A stretch of DNA of 64,000 nucleotides from Dasypus novemcinctus (Eukaryota > Chordata > Mammalia > Cingulata > Dasypodidae), in contig NC_080699.1 of NCBI RefSeq assembly GCF_030445035.2, positions 4,216,001 to 4,280,000 on the forward strand, in the 5' to 3' direction. The position numbers and the translations under genes are program-made. This document shows positions 33,240-45,500 of the stretch, piece by piece. Position 1 is the first letter of the stretch, and each line of letters opens with the position of its first letter. The notes beneath the pieces are model-generated. The model made no database searches. It saw only the letters and a program-made list of their open reading frames with translations, and was not told the origin of the DNA.

Positions 33240-34600
33240 AATATAGACCAGGAAATACTGTGTAAATCCATTTTGTCTTTATGAGAACAGTTTCTGATCT
33301 TATTTCTCAACTCAGATAAAAAGAATGCATTTTCCAAATCAATAACTGCATATCCTGTACCTTCAGCCATACTCATCTGCTCTGTGACACGGCAGCCTGC
33401 ACTTCAGCTGGGCTGGGGTATCTCCTCAATCAGTGTCATAGTCTGTCACCATTCTCGAGGGTCCGTCCAGTTTCCCAAGGGACAGACTGCTGCCAATTCA
33501 AAGAAGACCTTGTAGGGACCAGCCGTCCTACAGCCTTGAGACCTTTGAGTGTCGCTTTAGGTGCCACCATCCTCCAGGCAGTTCGCACCCTGTTTTTTGT
33601 TTATTCTCCTGGCCGTGCTGGGGCAGTCCACTGAGTTCATTGCTTACCTCTCAAGTTAAGGACCCAACACAGGGATTACTCCAACTGCTGAGTCTATCAC
33701 TCTCCTTTATGCATTCAGGAAGTGGGAAAAGTCAACCGAGGGGGCTAAGAATCCCGCAGTCCTTAGTGAGGACTCTGAACGACGCCTCCATTTGTTGCCC
33801 AGCCCACTATTGGTTTTCACGCAAGACCGTTGGGCCATGATGAGGTTTCAGATGTTAGGTATAAACAAAAACTCAGACCATTTATCCAACAATACTCTTC
33901 ACGTTCTCCAGTTACTCACAATTCCCCAAAGTCGAGTGACCCAAGTGAAGAATGACTGGCAGGCCCATAGCCCGTGTGTTGCTGGGAAGTACCTGCTCTT
34001 AGCTGAATGCTCAGCCCTCACTGCCTTGAAAGTCTTATTGATGTTTTAACAAAGGGTCCCTCTTTTATTTTCATAGGCTCCCCAAATTTCACACCCACAT
34101 GTGTCTCTAGGTGCCTTTTGGGAAGGGCCAGAGGAATCCTTCCTTTGAATAGTCACCCTGATGTTTCATATGGAGAGGTGGCCAGTTTTCCAATCAACAG
34201 GTTCAGTATCTGAAAAGTGACTCACGTCTTAGCAATGGAAAAATGATTCTTCTGAAATTTTATAGGGGCTCTTACACTCAAATCACTGCTTCACATTAAA
34301 TATATCATAATAATTAATATATGTGTGTAAATTACAAAAATTGCCATCCCCTGGCTTCTAGCAGTAGGCGATGCCAACTAACTGCTATTGCATAATGCTT
34401 CTGTCATCTGCATTAGAATCAATAAGCCACTGTCCTTGACCACTTCTCCTTTCAGCAAAGCTAGCCTTGAGTAGGCAGCACACTGAATTCCTTTGTGATG
34501 CCTGCATGCCTCTTAACAGCAAACTCCTGTTGCTTGTTGACCAGCGTGCCCTCTGAGCATTCCTGTAGGAAACAATCCTATGACAGGTCTTCTGTTCACA
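33240..34600 (-). pseudogene. ERVL-type pol remnant, antisense
   Basis: Read on the minus strand, the part at about 33290-33360 contains AVIDLENAFF, the reverse-transcriptase block with the first catalytic aspartate. It is followed in another frame by DQKLF and NGFT-like residues, the order seen in class III (ERVL) polymerases. Frameshifts and stops break it. Sequence to 34600 has the base composition and short broken frames expected of the upstream pol/protease region, but I cannot name domains there. Confidence 0.5.
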
Positions 34601-35100
34601 CAGAATGTGTTAATCTGGGTCCTCTGAGAAGCAGAAACACAAATACAAAATTTTAAATGCAGGGATTTTATAATGGGAAGCACCTGTGTGAGAGAAAATG
34701 GGGCTGGGACTTGAGAATTCAAGGAAAACCTGGAGAACATGATTCAAGTCCATTCCTGAGTGAAGGCAAGGAGGAATGGAGGTTGGGTCAAATGGCCTTG
34801 ACTTCCATGCCATCTAAGAGGAGGTTTGCAGGACTATTGGTGGAGGGTAGTGCTGGAGCCAAAATCTGGCAGAGTAGCTAATTGCTCTCAGGTCCTCCTG
34901 ATGAGTTCAGTCATGGAGAAGCGGCAATCTGGGGGAAGTGTGGTCTTGGCACAAACATGGGTATGAATTTCAGAGTCCAGTGGCTGGGGCACTTTATAGT
35001 TAAAATCCCCAGAATCTGAAGTCTGAGAGGCACATCCTCTTAGCCATCTCGACCCATGACTGGACCATGCAGTTCTACTTCTCCATGTAGGCTTGAGAAG
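34600..35100 (-). mobile_element. Probable ERVL/MaLR LTR, antisense
   Basis: Opens with GGGTCCTCTGAGAAGCAGAA and GGGATTTTATAATGGGAAGCACCTGTG, words typical of the reversed 3' end of MaLR/ERVL LTRs, and continues as non-coding GC-balanced sequence. Boundaries are uncertain. It may be the LTR of the adjacent internal sequence. Confidence 0.45.
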
Positions 35101-36850
35101 CAGCTCCTCCATGATTTTCATTGTCCTTTCTTCCTGAGGACAAACTCAGAAGTAGGAGCTTAGTGAGGTGAATGATAGCCCCATCTCTGCAGTAGATCTC
35201 AGGACCACAACTGGTACTAATCCTCTCCCTCCGCCACCCCCAGTCCATTCTAAATTCCCTCAACCTTAGCCAACACATAGCAGAGCATGATGGCTCATCT
35301 GATGGTGTGACCCGAATCCTCATTTCTGAAGCATCTGACACATTTATATATTTCTTCTCAGCCTGAAATTACTGCATGTATTTATTGACATCTACCATGA
35401 AGCATGGGAGGACCAAGTGGATCATCTAGGTTCCAAATAAACGTATTCCCACCTGCTCCCAATATGAAAAAGCAACCCTACCTTTCTCTGCTAAACGTGT
35501 GGCGACTTCTCCTCCTGCATGCTTATCTCTGGACTCAAGGAATTCGTAGTGCCCTGGCAGCACCTGTAATCTGTAATTCAATGGGAACTTTTCTGCATGG
35601 CCTGGCAAATGCATTACCTTTTTGGCACCAGGACCTTCAACTCTACGGAGTCTACATTCGTGGTGATGGAAGCACAGAATTCTCCTGTGGATCACTGAGA
35701 GAGATAATAAGTGGGACACTCTTGCTTTCATTCGTTGGTTCTTGACCCGTTTATCCCTCTCTTGGGGATATAGCACCATAGGAGTACCTGGTTTTATACA
35801 TATCTTGAAACCTGAACAATAACACTTTATTGATTCTGGCTACCTTCTCTGAGGTGGCAGAAGGTCATTCCAGCAACTTGAAGGCAGCTGCCCTGGATGC
35901 TGAAGTTTTGGAAAGGACCAATTGGTTTCTACTCCCACCCCTTTTTTTCTGTGAAATTGCGCATGGGATTATACAAGCCCTCTGATAATAGTGCTTGTTG
36001 AACCTCCAGCAGCGGGAAAGACAACTCATACTGGGAATAGATACCTGTTCTTATTAGGAGGAATGCTGGTCCTTCTGTGGCCCTTCTTGCAATGTGCACC
36101 ACACCAGTCCTGCGGTGGCTGATGCCCAAGGCTGGCTCACATCAATTTGTCTACTTGGTTGTTTGTGCTTTTCTGTGGCAGATGCTTTCTTGAAGGCGTA
36201 AAGTGTGGTTTAAATTCTTCATGCTTTGTGCCCACTCCTATGTTTGTCCACTTGACCACACAGACCTCTTTGCCTATAATCTTCCAGTATGTTTATTTCC
36301 AGATCCCTGACTGGATGGGCATGCTTTGCAGACCTGCCTCAGCTGATGATTACACCATCTTTAAGTTCAGGCACCTCCACTACTAACACACAGGTTCTTC
36401 CTCTTTCCTTGTAAACTGCCAGTGGCCATCTGGCCTTCCCACTTACTTTGTGGCTCCTTGACAGTCTTTCCAGGCCATTCTGTTTCCCTTAGAGATGTTG
36501 TCCGCCCCAGCCACTGCCCTCATCTTCCACCCATGCTTTCCCAGTACCTGCATTGCCACACCAGCCAGGAGAGCTCCCTTGACGGGGGCATTGTCCAAGG
36601 CACCGATATGGAAGGTGTTAGCAATTGGACTTCCGCCTGGTTGCTGGGTCTATCCCTACCCCACATAACACCCAGCATAAGGCCTTCGTTGCCAGTCGGG
36701 GGGAAAATTATCAAGTCCCCAGATTCCGTTTTACCACCTGCTTTCTCAAACTACTCCTAAAACAGTTATGTCAGTTTTGTCCTCCAGAAAGCAGATGCTT
36801 GAAAACAGCTAAGAGTACAAAAGAGTTATTGAAGAGTAATACCTGAAAAA
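35101..36850. other. Probable degraded ERV internal sequence
   Basis: GC-balanced DNA with several longer open frames on both strands (35404-35745 plus; 35426-35779 minus; 36422-36760 plus). Lying between an LTR-like block and unique DNA, it is plausibly ERVL/MaLR internal sequence. I cannot identify gag or pol motifs in it, so this rests on context and composition. Confidence 0.3.
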
Positions 36851-37795
36851 AGAAAAGGGAGAAAGCAAATTTGAGAAGGGTACACTGCTAGACCACAAAG
36901 TAAAACTGATGATGTCTCTGCTAACTCAAAGGAGAGCTCTGAGCAAGACTGCTGGGAAGAGGAGTGTCACACTGGGCTTAAATGGCAGCTGTTTGTCCCT
37001 CAGTCTTGTTCAGTCATTGGTTAAGGCCATCCTGAGAAGACTGTAATTTCACCTTAAAAGCTTAGGTAAACCAAGGGCTTGAGAGTAGGGCTGTTGACTA
37101 ACATACTCCTCCCAGCTGGTCAAACAGACTCTTCTTGAAGAAGCGATGAGTTTCTGTATCTGCTACAAGTAAATTGCCGCCAAATTTCACATGGCTGGGA
37201 AATGGAGTAGCCAGGAGGTGAACAACATGCATGATAACTGTGATATCTATATGTACACATTGTGATTACAAAAAAACTATTTCACCATTCAGCAAAGGAT
37301 AAAATAAACCTGGTTTGACACTTCTGTTCAAAATTTGCTATTAATTTAAACTATAGAAGCTTTTAAACACTAAGATGCTTTCTGCCTTACAAAATTATAA
37401 CTGCTGCTTATTTTTATTTTCCCTAAGAATAAATTTAACATCTTTATTCTAAATGTATAATAACCTATTGTGGGTTTAGAAAATTAAAAAAAATTAATGT
37501 TGCCTCAGAATGGTCACATTTTCTGATAATTGATTGTCATGCAATATAATAAATCACTTGGGGCTTTCAATAGGTAAACATTTCTAAGAAAAATTTGGTA
37601 TTTGGGAGATGATTATAATTTTTAATTTATTAATTGCTAATGAACTTAAATGTGTGTTTCCTTTTGCCGAGACATTTTTATTGGAGGGGGGCACTTTATT
37701 GTTCCACAATGTTCCCCATATGGTATATGCTATAATAGAAATTGGAATTATTGACTAGTTGCTTTTGAATAGATGTATCACCTATGAGTGAAAAG
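36851..37795. other. AT-rich unique DNA
   Basis: Nothing recognised; a short G-run occurs at 37685. Confidence 0.4.
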
Positions 37796-37799
37796 ATTT

Positions 37800-37925
37800 T
37801 AGATAGTTTACATATACTCTTCTTTGCCTCAGTTTTTTCATCAATAAAATGAAGGTAATAATCCTCCTTTCAGTAGTGCTGGGGCTCTAAACTGAGGTCA
37901 CTGTGTCCTGTAGATGAGTTTGTTA
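37800..37925 (+). repeat. MIR SINE fragment
   Basis: CTTTGCCTCAGTTTTTTCATC, AATAAAATGAAGGTAATAAT and CTCCTTTCAGTAGTGCTGGG match the sense MIR 3' half. Confidence 0.75.
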
Positions 37926-38854
37926 CTTTTTTAAACGTCATTTCTCCTTCTTTCCCTTCCTCTTCATATAAACATAAGTCCTTAGATCTGAGAGAGTGAA
38001 GATAAGTTTTCTAAAATGAAAGCTCACCAGGGGTTAGAAAAAGAAGAAAAATGAAATTTAAAGGTAGCATAACAATTCCTGATTTAGCATTAGTTTTCTA
38101 TGTATATTATTATTGTATCATTTTGTATAATCAAATAAAGTTTTCATCAGGTTATGTTATGGAAAAAACCTTAAAAGATATTGGGTTTTGTCTAGCAACT
38201 TTCTAGCAACTTTGACCTTACTTTAAGATGATGGTGTTGTAAATACAAGAGGTGTCCATCTGCTGTAAGCACTCCGTTAAGATCCTGAGGCTATTTTCCA
38301 AGAAAGAAAGAACAATTTTAAGTTTTTTTTTTCTTTTAAGGAAACGTATAGGAAAAAGAGCTAAGAAAGAAAGAAACCTAGCAGTCTTTAAGATATTTCC
38401 TATAGCCAGATATACATGTAATATAAACTTAGATTAGACCTATTACTTTATGACCTGCTTAAACATAAGATTTAGCTGGCTAGTATAAATCCTAGATTTT
38501 CTTAACAAATATAGCTAACTTGTCAAGTGATAAGTAATCCTGGGTCTTTGTCAACTTTACTATTTAAGCATAAGAAATATGAAATTTCCAACTGTAATTG
38601 TATGTCTTTATTCTGAAATTTCTTTTATCTGCATTCATATAACTTATTCGTGTTCCATTCGGTCTATATTTATCCCAGCTTTCCAATAAAACTGCTTTTC
38701 AATGCAAAATGTATCTCTCATTTAAAGTTGTAGGAGCATATTATATTGATTCATTCCTCATTGTGTTTAATTATAGAGCCAAATGATTTATCATCTGGTC
38801 TTCAATTATCCAGAGAAGCAAAACATAAAAAAAAAAAATTCATGTTATTTCAGG
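37926..38854. other. AT-rich unique DNA
   Basis: A TTTATCCCAGCTTTCCAATAAA block at 38669-38690 could be the R region of an old LTR, but I see no matching U3. No gene. Confidence 0.35.
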
Positions 38855-39000
38855 GATTAGATCACTCATTCATTTAAAAAAGTGGCAACTGCAATATTCG
38901 AGGTCTTAGGTCAGGTGCTAAAAATATGAAGGTGATAAGAACAAACCTCTGTTTTGGAAGGACTTGAGATCAATCAGGGGACACTGATATGTAACTACGG
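38855..39000 (-). repeat. L2 fragment, antisense
   Basis: CACTCATTCATTTAAAA, GAGGTCTTAGGTCAGGTGC, AAAAATATGAAGGTGATAAGA and CCTCTGTTTTGGAAGGA parallel the reversed L2 3' end. Confidence 0.5.
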
Positions 39001-39049
39001 ATGGCCAAGTGTGAAAACTTTGGAATCATATACACATTTAATGTGTTTT

Positions 39050-39265
39050 AAATGGAGGCTTTAAATGCTTGTTCTACCATTTACCAGGTCTGTGACTATG
39101 AGCAGTTTCATTTAACTCTTCACACTTCAAAATTGGCATCTGTAAAATTGCCACAATACATTCTTCCATTCTTGCAAAACTGCTGCAAACTTAACTGAGA
39201 GTATTTATATAAAAATGGTTAATACTGCCTGACTCTCAATGAGGGCTGTGATTTCTTTCCTTTCT
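39050..39265 (+). repeat. MIR SINE fossil
   Basis: TTCTACCATTTACCAGGTCTG, GACTATGAGCAGTTTCATTTA and TTGGCATCTGTAAAATTG match the sense MIR core in order. Confidence 0.7.
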
Positions 39266-39304
39266 CTACACTACATCATGATTCAATGTGCAAGTTCTAA
39301 AGCA

Positions 39305-39469
39305 GAAGACTGTTCAAAATGTCGTTCAATGGTTGTTGATGTGGGAGGAGTGGGGGCGGTATATGGGAATCTCTTATATTTTTTAATGTAACTTTTTTGT
39401 GATCTATGTACCTTCAAAAAATACAATTAAAAATGATGGGGTGGAGTATATGAGAACCTCTTATCTTTT
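39305..39469 (+). mobile_element. L1 3' ends, two in tandem, interrupted by SINE 4
   Basis: GGTTGTTGATGTGGGAGGAG and GGTATATGGGAATCTCTTATA followed by TTTTTTAATGTAAC and GTGATCTATGTACC form one L1 3' end. After a short A-rich stretch a second begins (GGGGTGGAGTATATGAGAACC). The second is interrupted by the SINE at 39470 and completed at 39864-39925. Confidence 0.75.
39457..39469 (+). repeat. Left target-site duplication of SINE 4
   Basis: CCTCTTATCTTTT, repeated exactly at 39851-39863. Confidence 0.9.
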
Positions 39470-39850
39470 TTTTTTATTTTTTATTTTTTTAAAGATTTAT
39501 TTATTTATTTAATTCCCCCCCTCCCCCGGTTGTCTGTTCTCTGTGTCTATTTGCTGAGTCTTGTTTCTTTGTCCGCTTCTGTTGTCGTCAGCGGCACGGG
39601 AAGTGTGGGCCGTGACATTCCTGGGCAGGCTGCACTTTCCTTCGCGCTGGGCGGCTCTCCTTACGGGGCGCACTCCTTGCGCGTGGGGCTCCCCTACGCG
39701 GGGGACACCCCTGCGTGGCGGGGCACTCCTTGCGCGCATCAGCACTGCGCATGGGCCAGCTCCACACGGGTCAAGGAGGCCTGGGGTTTGAACCGCGGGC
39801 CTCCCATGTGGTAGACGGACGCCCTAACCACTGGGCCAAGTCCGTTTCCC
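39470..39850 (-). mobile_element. DAS-type SINE 4, antisense, long form
   Basis: Reversed A-rich tail at 39470-39510. The body carries CGGGGCGCACTCCTTGCGCG and the tRNA-like head is at the right (GGTTTGAACCGCGGG, then CCACTGGGCCAAGTCCG). It is CpG-rich and flanked by a perfect 13-bp TSD, so one of the younger copies. Open frames inside it are not genes. Confidence 0.93.
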
Positions 39851-39925
39851 CCTCTTATCTTTTAATGTAACATTTTGTGTGATCCATTAACTTTAAGAAA
39901 AGATAATTTTAAAAAAAAGATAGGA
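39851..39925 (+). mobile_element. Right TSD and L1 tail after SINE 4
   Basis: The duplicated CCTCTTATCTTTT continues into AATGTAACATTTTGTGTGATC and an A-rich end, completing the interrupted L1. Confidence 0.8.
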
Positions 39926-42060
39926 AAAAAAATGCCATTCAAGAACGGGGAAGGAAGCAAGGGATTCCTGCCCAGAGAACGAGGAAGACCCATAGTGGAA
40001 ATAAAACTTGACTTTGAAAGTCAGACCCCGGCTTAAGGAGATTTCAGAAGAAGACCAGAATGAATGGACATGTAGAGCGTGAAGTGTCGACCATACGTGG
40101 GAGACGATGTGGAGGAACCCATGGGCAGGCAGTGAGCAACAAGACCCAAGAGGCTGGCTTGCTGCCTGGACCCCCAACCGTGGGCAGCTCCCAGAGGTCA
40201 CTGAGTGGTCAGCGTGCAAACGTCTTTATGCCAGCATTCTAGGAAAGAAGTGTGAGTTTGATTAACCTAAGCATCTCCCCTCCCTTTTCGTAGCTGAGAA
40301 GGGAACATTCTCTGGATATCACTTGTCCCCAGTGCCCATTCATCTGCAGACCAAGCTTGACATGCATTCTCTCTCTGAACTCATCCTCCTGCTCTTTCCC
40401 TGTATGGCAACTTTCCTTTGCGACTTCTGGAAGCCATTCACACCTAAAGGTTTCTCCTTTACCACCCAGTAGTCACTGAGACCACTGATATCTGTTCCTC
40501 TTTGTTACTCTTCACTTTCATTTAAAATCAGCCAGTCATTACATGCCCACACCCTAACCTCAATCCTCCTGGTGATAAACATGCACTCTACTCAATCTGA
40601 ATGTTTTAACATCCTTGTTTTGGTTGATAAGTAATAAATCTAAAAATATGTATTAGAGAAGTATTAGATATCTAAAGAACTGAAAAATGGCCAAAAATTA
40701 TAGCCTTTAACAATTTGGTGAAATTCCTTCCAGATATTTTTGCTTTTCTCTTATACTATAATGTAATCTAAATGGCAAGATGCATGATATGATATAATTG
40801 TTTCATGTAGCTTTAATTATATTATGTTCTATAACACACCTTTGTTACATACAAGTTTGGGACATAATTTTCCATTTAGTGATATTTTGTAGGCATACTG
40901 CTATGTCAGTGACTTTATCCCATTATTTACTACATAATTTCTCAGTCTATTTTTATATTATAATTTTTATGTGTTCAAGTGAATTGATTCTAACCGTTGA
41001 ACAATTCACACAAAATTGGGTAACTACCCCTACTTATATATTTCAGTGTCTATCTATAGTTTATACCACACAAGTATGTTTCCTCAAATTTCACCTGGTT
41101 ATGATTTTCTGCAATGACTATACCCAGGAAATATTCAAAATAGTGAAAATTTACTTTATAAAAGGTGATAGCTATATACAACACATAGCGATTCTATGAG
41201 ATTTGTATGTGATCTTGAACATTTGTTTACTAAATCAAAAAATAGTATATATTTTAATATGTATTTAATTTTACTGTTTAAAATTTTGAGAATTGAAAAT
41301 CAAAATGGTCAAACCACATGTGAAAAGATTGACAAAATATTGAAATTATAATATAATATTGTGTAAAAGATCAACCTACTAGATTGATATGAAATTCTAC
41401 TAAATATACAGCTGGCAATAACAAAGACAGAATAACAATTAAATTGAGGACTGATAGCTCACAGAACTAATCCAACTAAACCACTAGGCACAAAAAGTAT
41501 TAATATGTAATGATAGTATTATTATATAACTAATACAAATTTTTAGAAGTTTTAGGTTTTCAGCAGTGCTTAAAAATACAATCTTATTTAGCTTATATAG
41601 TAATTGGTCCAGAGATATTACAGCTGATTCAGTATACCATCAAGGACCCAGGTTACTTCAACCTTTCTGACTCTCCATATATACAAAACAGCATTTATCC
41701 TTAGAAAATGGAAATGGCAGGAAGTGGTTAAAGTGTGGAATCTGTATTATAAAAGTAACAACTTAATCTAAAATCTCTAGTAGACACCTGTTTATATCTC
41801 ATTGTGTTACATGGTCACTGCTTTCTAATGAGTCTGAAAAGGCAAATATATTTAGCTAGGTATGCTGTTATACACAAACAAAATTATGGCTCTCTTAGCA
41901 AGGAAAAAAAAAGCAATTACAGGTAGCATACTTGAATAGCTTTATAAAGAAACTGAATTTTTAGTTAAAATATTTTCACAAAGACAACTCTAAACCCAAA
42001 TGCCTTTACTGGTGATTTTCTATCAACTGTTTGAGGGGAAAAAAAATTACCAGTTTTACA
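39926..42060. other. Unassigned DNA, AT-rich after 40.6 kb
   Basis: No gene recognised. A 133-codon frame at 40798-41199 is AT-driven and hydrophobic. From about 40640 the sequence looks like old LINE DNA but I cannot align it; from 41300 it probably leads into the L1 ORF2 below. Confidence 0.35.
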
Positions 42061-42064
42061 CAAA

Positions 42065-42530
42065 TTGTTCCAGAAAATTGAGAAGAAGAGAATATACTCC
42101 AACACATTTTATGAGGCCAGAGTTACCCTGATATTAACCCCAGAGAAAGACACTATAAATGAATACTACAGAACATATCTTTCTTGCATATAGATGAAAT
42201 ATATTTAAATTTTTTTAGCAAATCAAATCCCACAATATATAACAACTAATTAATCATATCAATTTGGGCTTAACCCAGGAATCAAGGCTAAGGTCTGAAT
42301 ATTTCCCCATAGATCAGGAACAGTACAAGGGTAACTGAACTCACCACTTCTATTCAACCTTGTACAGAAAGTGTCTAGCCAATGAAATAAAAGAAAAATA
42401 AATAAAAGTCTTCAGACTGGACTAGAAAATGTATACTGTCTGTAGTGTCAATATAGAAAATCATGTGATCTAGTAAGTGAGTTTATGAAGGTTGCAGGAT
42501 ACAAGATCAACCTACAAAAATCAATTATGT
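42065..42530 (+). mobile_element. L1 ORF2 reverse-transcriptase region fragment
   Basis: Collinear with the L1 RT coding strand: CATTTTATGAGGCCAGAG, TTACCCTGATATTAA, GACAAAGA-like, TTAACCCAGGAATCAAGG, CCCATAGATCAGGAACAG, CCACTTCTATTCAACCTTGTA and GGTTGCAGGATACAAGATCAA. Internal deletions remove the segment that encodes the catalytic FADD box. Dead. Confidence 0.8.
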
Positions 42531-43272
42531 TTCGAGTCTCAGAAATCTAAGTATAGACCTACCATAAGTCCCAGCATTCTCACTACTAAGTACAAACCCA
42601 CAATTATTGAAAGCAGGGGCTCAAACAGATACTGCACGCCAATGTTCATAGAGGCATTATTCACAATTTCCAAAAGATGGAAGCAACCCAAGAGCCCATT
42701 AACAGATGAATGGATAAGTAAAATGTGGTATATGCATACAATGGAATATTATTCAGCCAAATAAAAGAATGAGTCTCAATACATTGATAACATGGATGAA
42801 CTGTGAAGATGTTATGCTTATTTAAAAAGCCAGACCTAAAATGCCAAATATTGTATGATCTCACTGATTTGAAATAAATAGAGTAAGCAAACTTACGGAG
42901 ATAAAAATCTAGAATAGAGATTATGAGGGGATGGAGGGATATGGAATGGGAAGTTAAGACTTAAAATACATAGTTCCCATTTGGAATAATGGAAGTGTTT
43001 TGGTGGGAATGGTAGTACAATATTGTGAATGCCATTAACAGCACTGAAATTATCTATCTATCTATATATAAATATGATTAAAAGGGGAATATTAGATTGT
43101 ATATATGGTAACAGAATAAATTTTTTTTTTTAAATTCATGGAACTGTACTAAGTTACCTAAGTTAAACCATGGACTTTAATTATTAGTACAATTTAAAAT
43201 ACGTGCAATCATCAATTTTTACAAATTTTATGCATGATTTTCTGTAATCCCACAGGTTCTCTAATAAGGAAA
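42531..43272 (+). mobile_element. L1 3' UTR inserted into the older L1
   Basis: CCTACCATAAGTCCCAGCAT, GCCAATGTTCATAGAGGCAT, AACAGATGAATGGATAAG, ATACAATGGAATATTATTCAGC, ATTGTATGATCTCACTGATTT and the AATAAATTTTTTTTTTTAAA end. It sits exactly between the RT segment and the post-RT segment of another L1. Confidence 0.8.
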
Positions 43273-43274
43273 GA

Positions 43275-43800
43275 GAGATATTGTGCTTCAGTATCCTAAA
43301 AGAATATCAACAGTCGGAAGCACAAGTAAAAATAAAATACTATTTACAATAGCATGAATAAGTATAAAATACTTAAGATAAATCTGGCAAAGTGTACAAA
43401 GAACTACATACAGAAACTTATAAAATATTGCTGAAAGAAATTAAATAATACCTAAATTAAGAGAGAAATATACTGTGTATAAGGATCAGAAGTCTCACTA
43501 GTTTTAAGATGTTAATTCTTCTCAAGTATCTTAGGTTTAACCCAATCTCAATCAAGTTTCAGCAAGACTCTTTGCTGAAATTTACAAGCTCATTCTATAA
43601 TTCATTTGGAAATATAATGGATCTAGAACAGCCTAATAATTCTGAAAAAGAAAACCAAGTTGGAAGACATCGTATCTTACCACAAGTTGTTTTTTAAATT
43701 ATGGTAATAAACAAAAATGTGGTACGAGAGTCAAGACAGACAAATTGATCAATGGAACACATAACAAACTTCAAAAACAAAATTAATTGAACAGAGAATT
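43275..43800 (+). mobile_element. L1 ORF2, post-RT continuation
   Basis: ACTATTTACAATAGCATGAA, AAATACTTAAGATAAATCTGG, ACTTATAAAATATTGCTGAAAG, GTTAAT-like mid block, ATTCATTTGGAAATATAATGG, AAAACCAAGTTGGAAGAC and CAAATTGATCAATGGAACAC follow ORF2 after the RT domain, so 42065-42530 and this piece were once contiguous. Confidence 0.8.
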
Positions 43801-44239
43801 TTCTAATCCATATTGTACAGGCAATGCAAATATCAAAATCATGAGAAAAATCTAAAAAGCAGTGGAAAAAGAGTTCACAGAGGAAGTCAAATATGAAAAA
43901 ATAAAAAGGCAATTAGACTAAATGCCTCTTAGTTTACATCTTTGAGTTAGTAGAGGCAAAAAACTGGAAATGAAATAGAAAAATATATGATAAGCTCCTC
44001 ACCCTCAAAAACACTTATGATAGATGAAGAAAAAAGAAAAAAAAAGACATACAGAAAATACAAAACATGGTGGAAAAAAGTCATAGAAGTAGAGCAATTT
44101 TCAGAGTAGATGATCAAACATTCCAGGAAAGACACAGACATTATGCCCAAACCTTTGAAATCTAACGATGTGGTTTTTATAGAAGACATTTTATTTATAT
44201 AACAATAAAAGTCAATTCATAAGAAATATACAGTTTAAA

Positions 44240-44345
44240 ATTTTTTATTCAAAGAAGGATGTAGATTCAAAATATGTAATGAATAGAGACCATCATAGTG
44301 GAAGATTTTAATATACTCTCTCTAATTGATATATCTACTAGTCAG
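44240..44345 (+). mobile_element. L1 ORF2 endonuclease-region fragment
   Basis: CATAGTGGAAGATTTTAATA, CTCTCTCTAATTGATATATC and CTAGTCAGAAAGAC parallel the 'ggagacttcaacac ... attgatag' part of ORF2. It is out of order relative to the preceding L1, so from another copy. Confidence 0.5.
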
Positions 44346-44349
44346 AAAG

Positions 44350-45500
44350 ACATTTTGGCTATCCATTCATCTGTTGCTGGATATTTATTTCTTCTTTTAG
44401 ACTATTACAAATAATGCTGATATGAAATTTATGTGCAAGTGTTTAAATATATGCTTTTGTCATTATTAGAAGTTCTATAATTTCAGTTTTGTTTCCCATT
44501 TACCTATGTTGTTGATAGAAAATGTTTAAGTTTCCAGTGGAAAAGCCTTTGATATTTTTCTTTTCCTTCGTTTAAAAATAAATTCTAGTTTTATTAAGTG
44601 GTGATCTGAAAGTTCCCTTTTTTGGTAATATTTCCCCTACTTTATGGAATCTACTGACACTTACTTTGTAAACTAATATATGATCAATTGTGTGAATATT
44701 TCATGGTCTTGAAAAGATGATTTATTATTATCATGTAATGTGAATTTTCATGTATATATTTATAAAAAATACTCTTGATTATGTTGTTCAGGTCTTCTAT
44801 ATCCTTATTTTTTATTCTGTCTTATACTATGATTGATGTGTTAAAATTCACCATTATTAGTCCCCATGCATTCTTTGTAAGTTTTGCTTCAAAAAGGCTG
44901 TTGTTGTCATTTAATACAGTGATATCCATACTATTATATCTGAATTATTAAGAAATATTCTTTTAGTAAGTGAGTTATACATTTACATTTAGAGAAAAGA
45001 TAGATATTTTTGCTTTCACTCTGTTATATTATTTTATGTTAAAATGAATGTGCAGAGTGTGTGGTTTTTTGTTTCTTTACAGCATAACTTTGCTGCTTTA
45101 TCAGTTTAATTTAGTTTGTTATTTCGGAAGATTTTGTTTTTGTTCTTGTAATCATCTGTGTACTTACATCTTTTAAATGCCCTTATTATACTGTTTTATT
45201 ATTCATCTTAAACTTTATGGGTTGCAAGTTTTTATGGTATTCTTTAACTTTCATCCATTGCCTATCCAAAAATCAATGAGCTTAATTTATATTCTACTTT
45301 TCCTCTCTCTTTTCCTTCAATTTTTGATATGTTGTTCTATTTTCATATAACACATAACATATAGCATATATCACGATATTATTCTTCTGTCCTTGTCCAG
45401 ACAAGATGACTTTCATCTATTCTGAAAAATTATCTGTGGTTATATTTTAAAATATTGTGTGTATACATATTTTCTATCTCTTCTCTCCTTTTGGAACAGT
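44350..45500 (-). mobile_element. Antisense L1 pieces (3' UTR then ORF2 endonuclease region)
   Basis: TATCCATTCATCTGTTGCTGG and ACAAATAATGCTGATATGAA (44355-44440) are reversed L1 3' UTR. From about 44560, GTTTTATTAAGTGGTGATCTG, GTTGTTCAGGTCTTCTATATC and TTTGCTTCAAAAAGGCTG match reversed ORF2 endonuclease-region sequence. At least two fragments are joined here. Confidence 0.6.

Noticed and set aside
35404-35779. 113- and 117-codon frames on opposite strands
   Set aside because: They lie in probable ERV internal sequence and neither shows a motif I could name.
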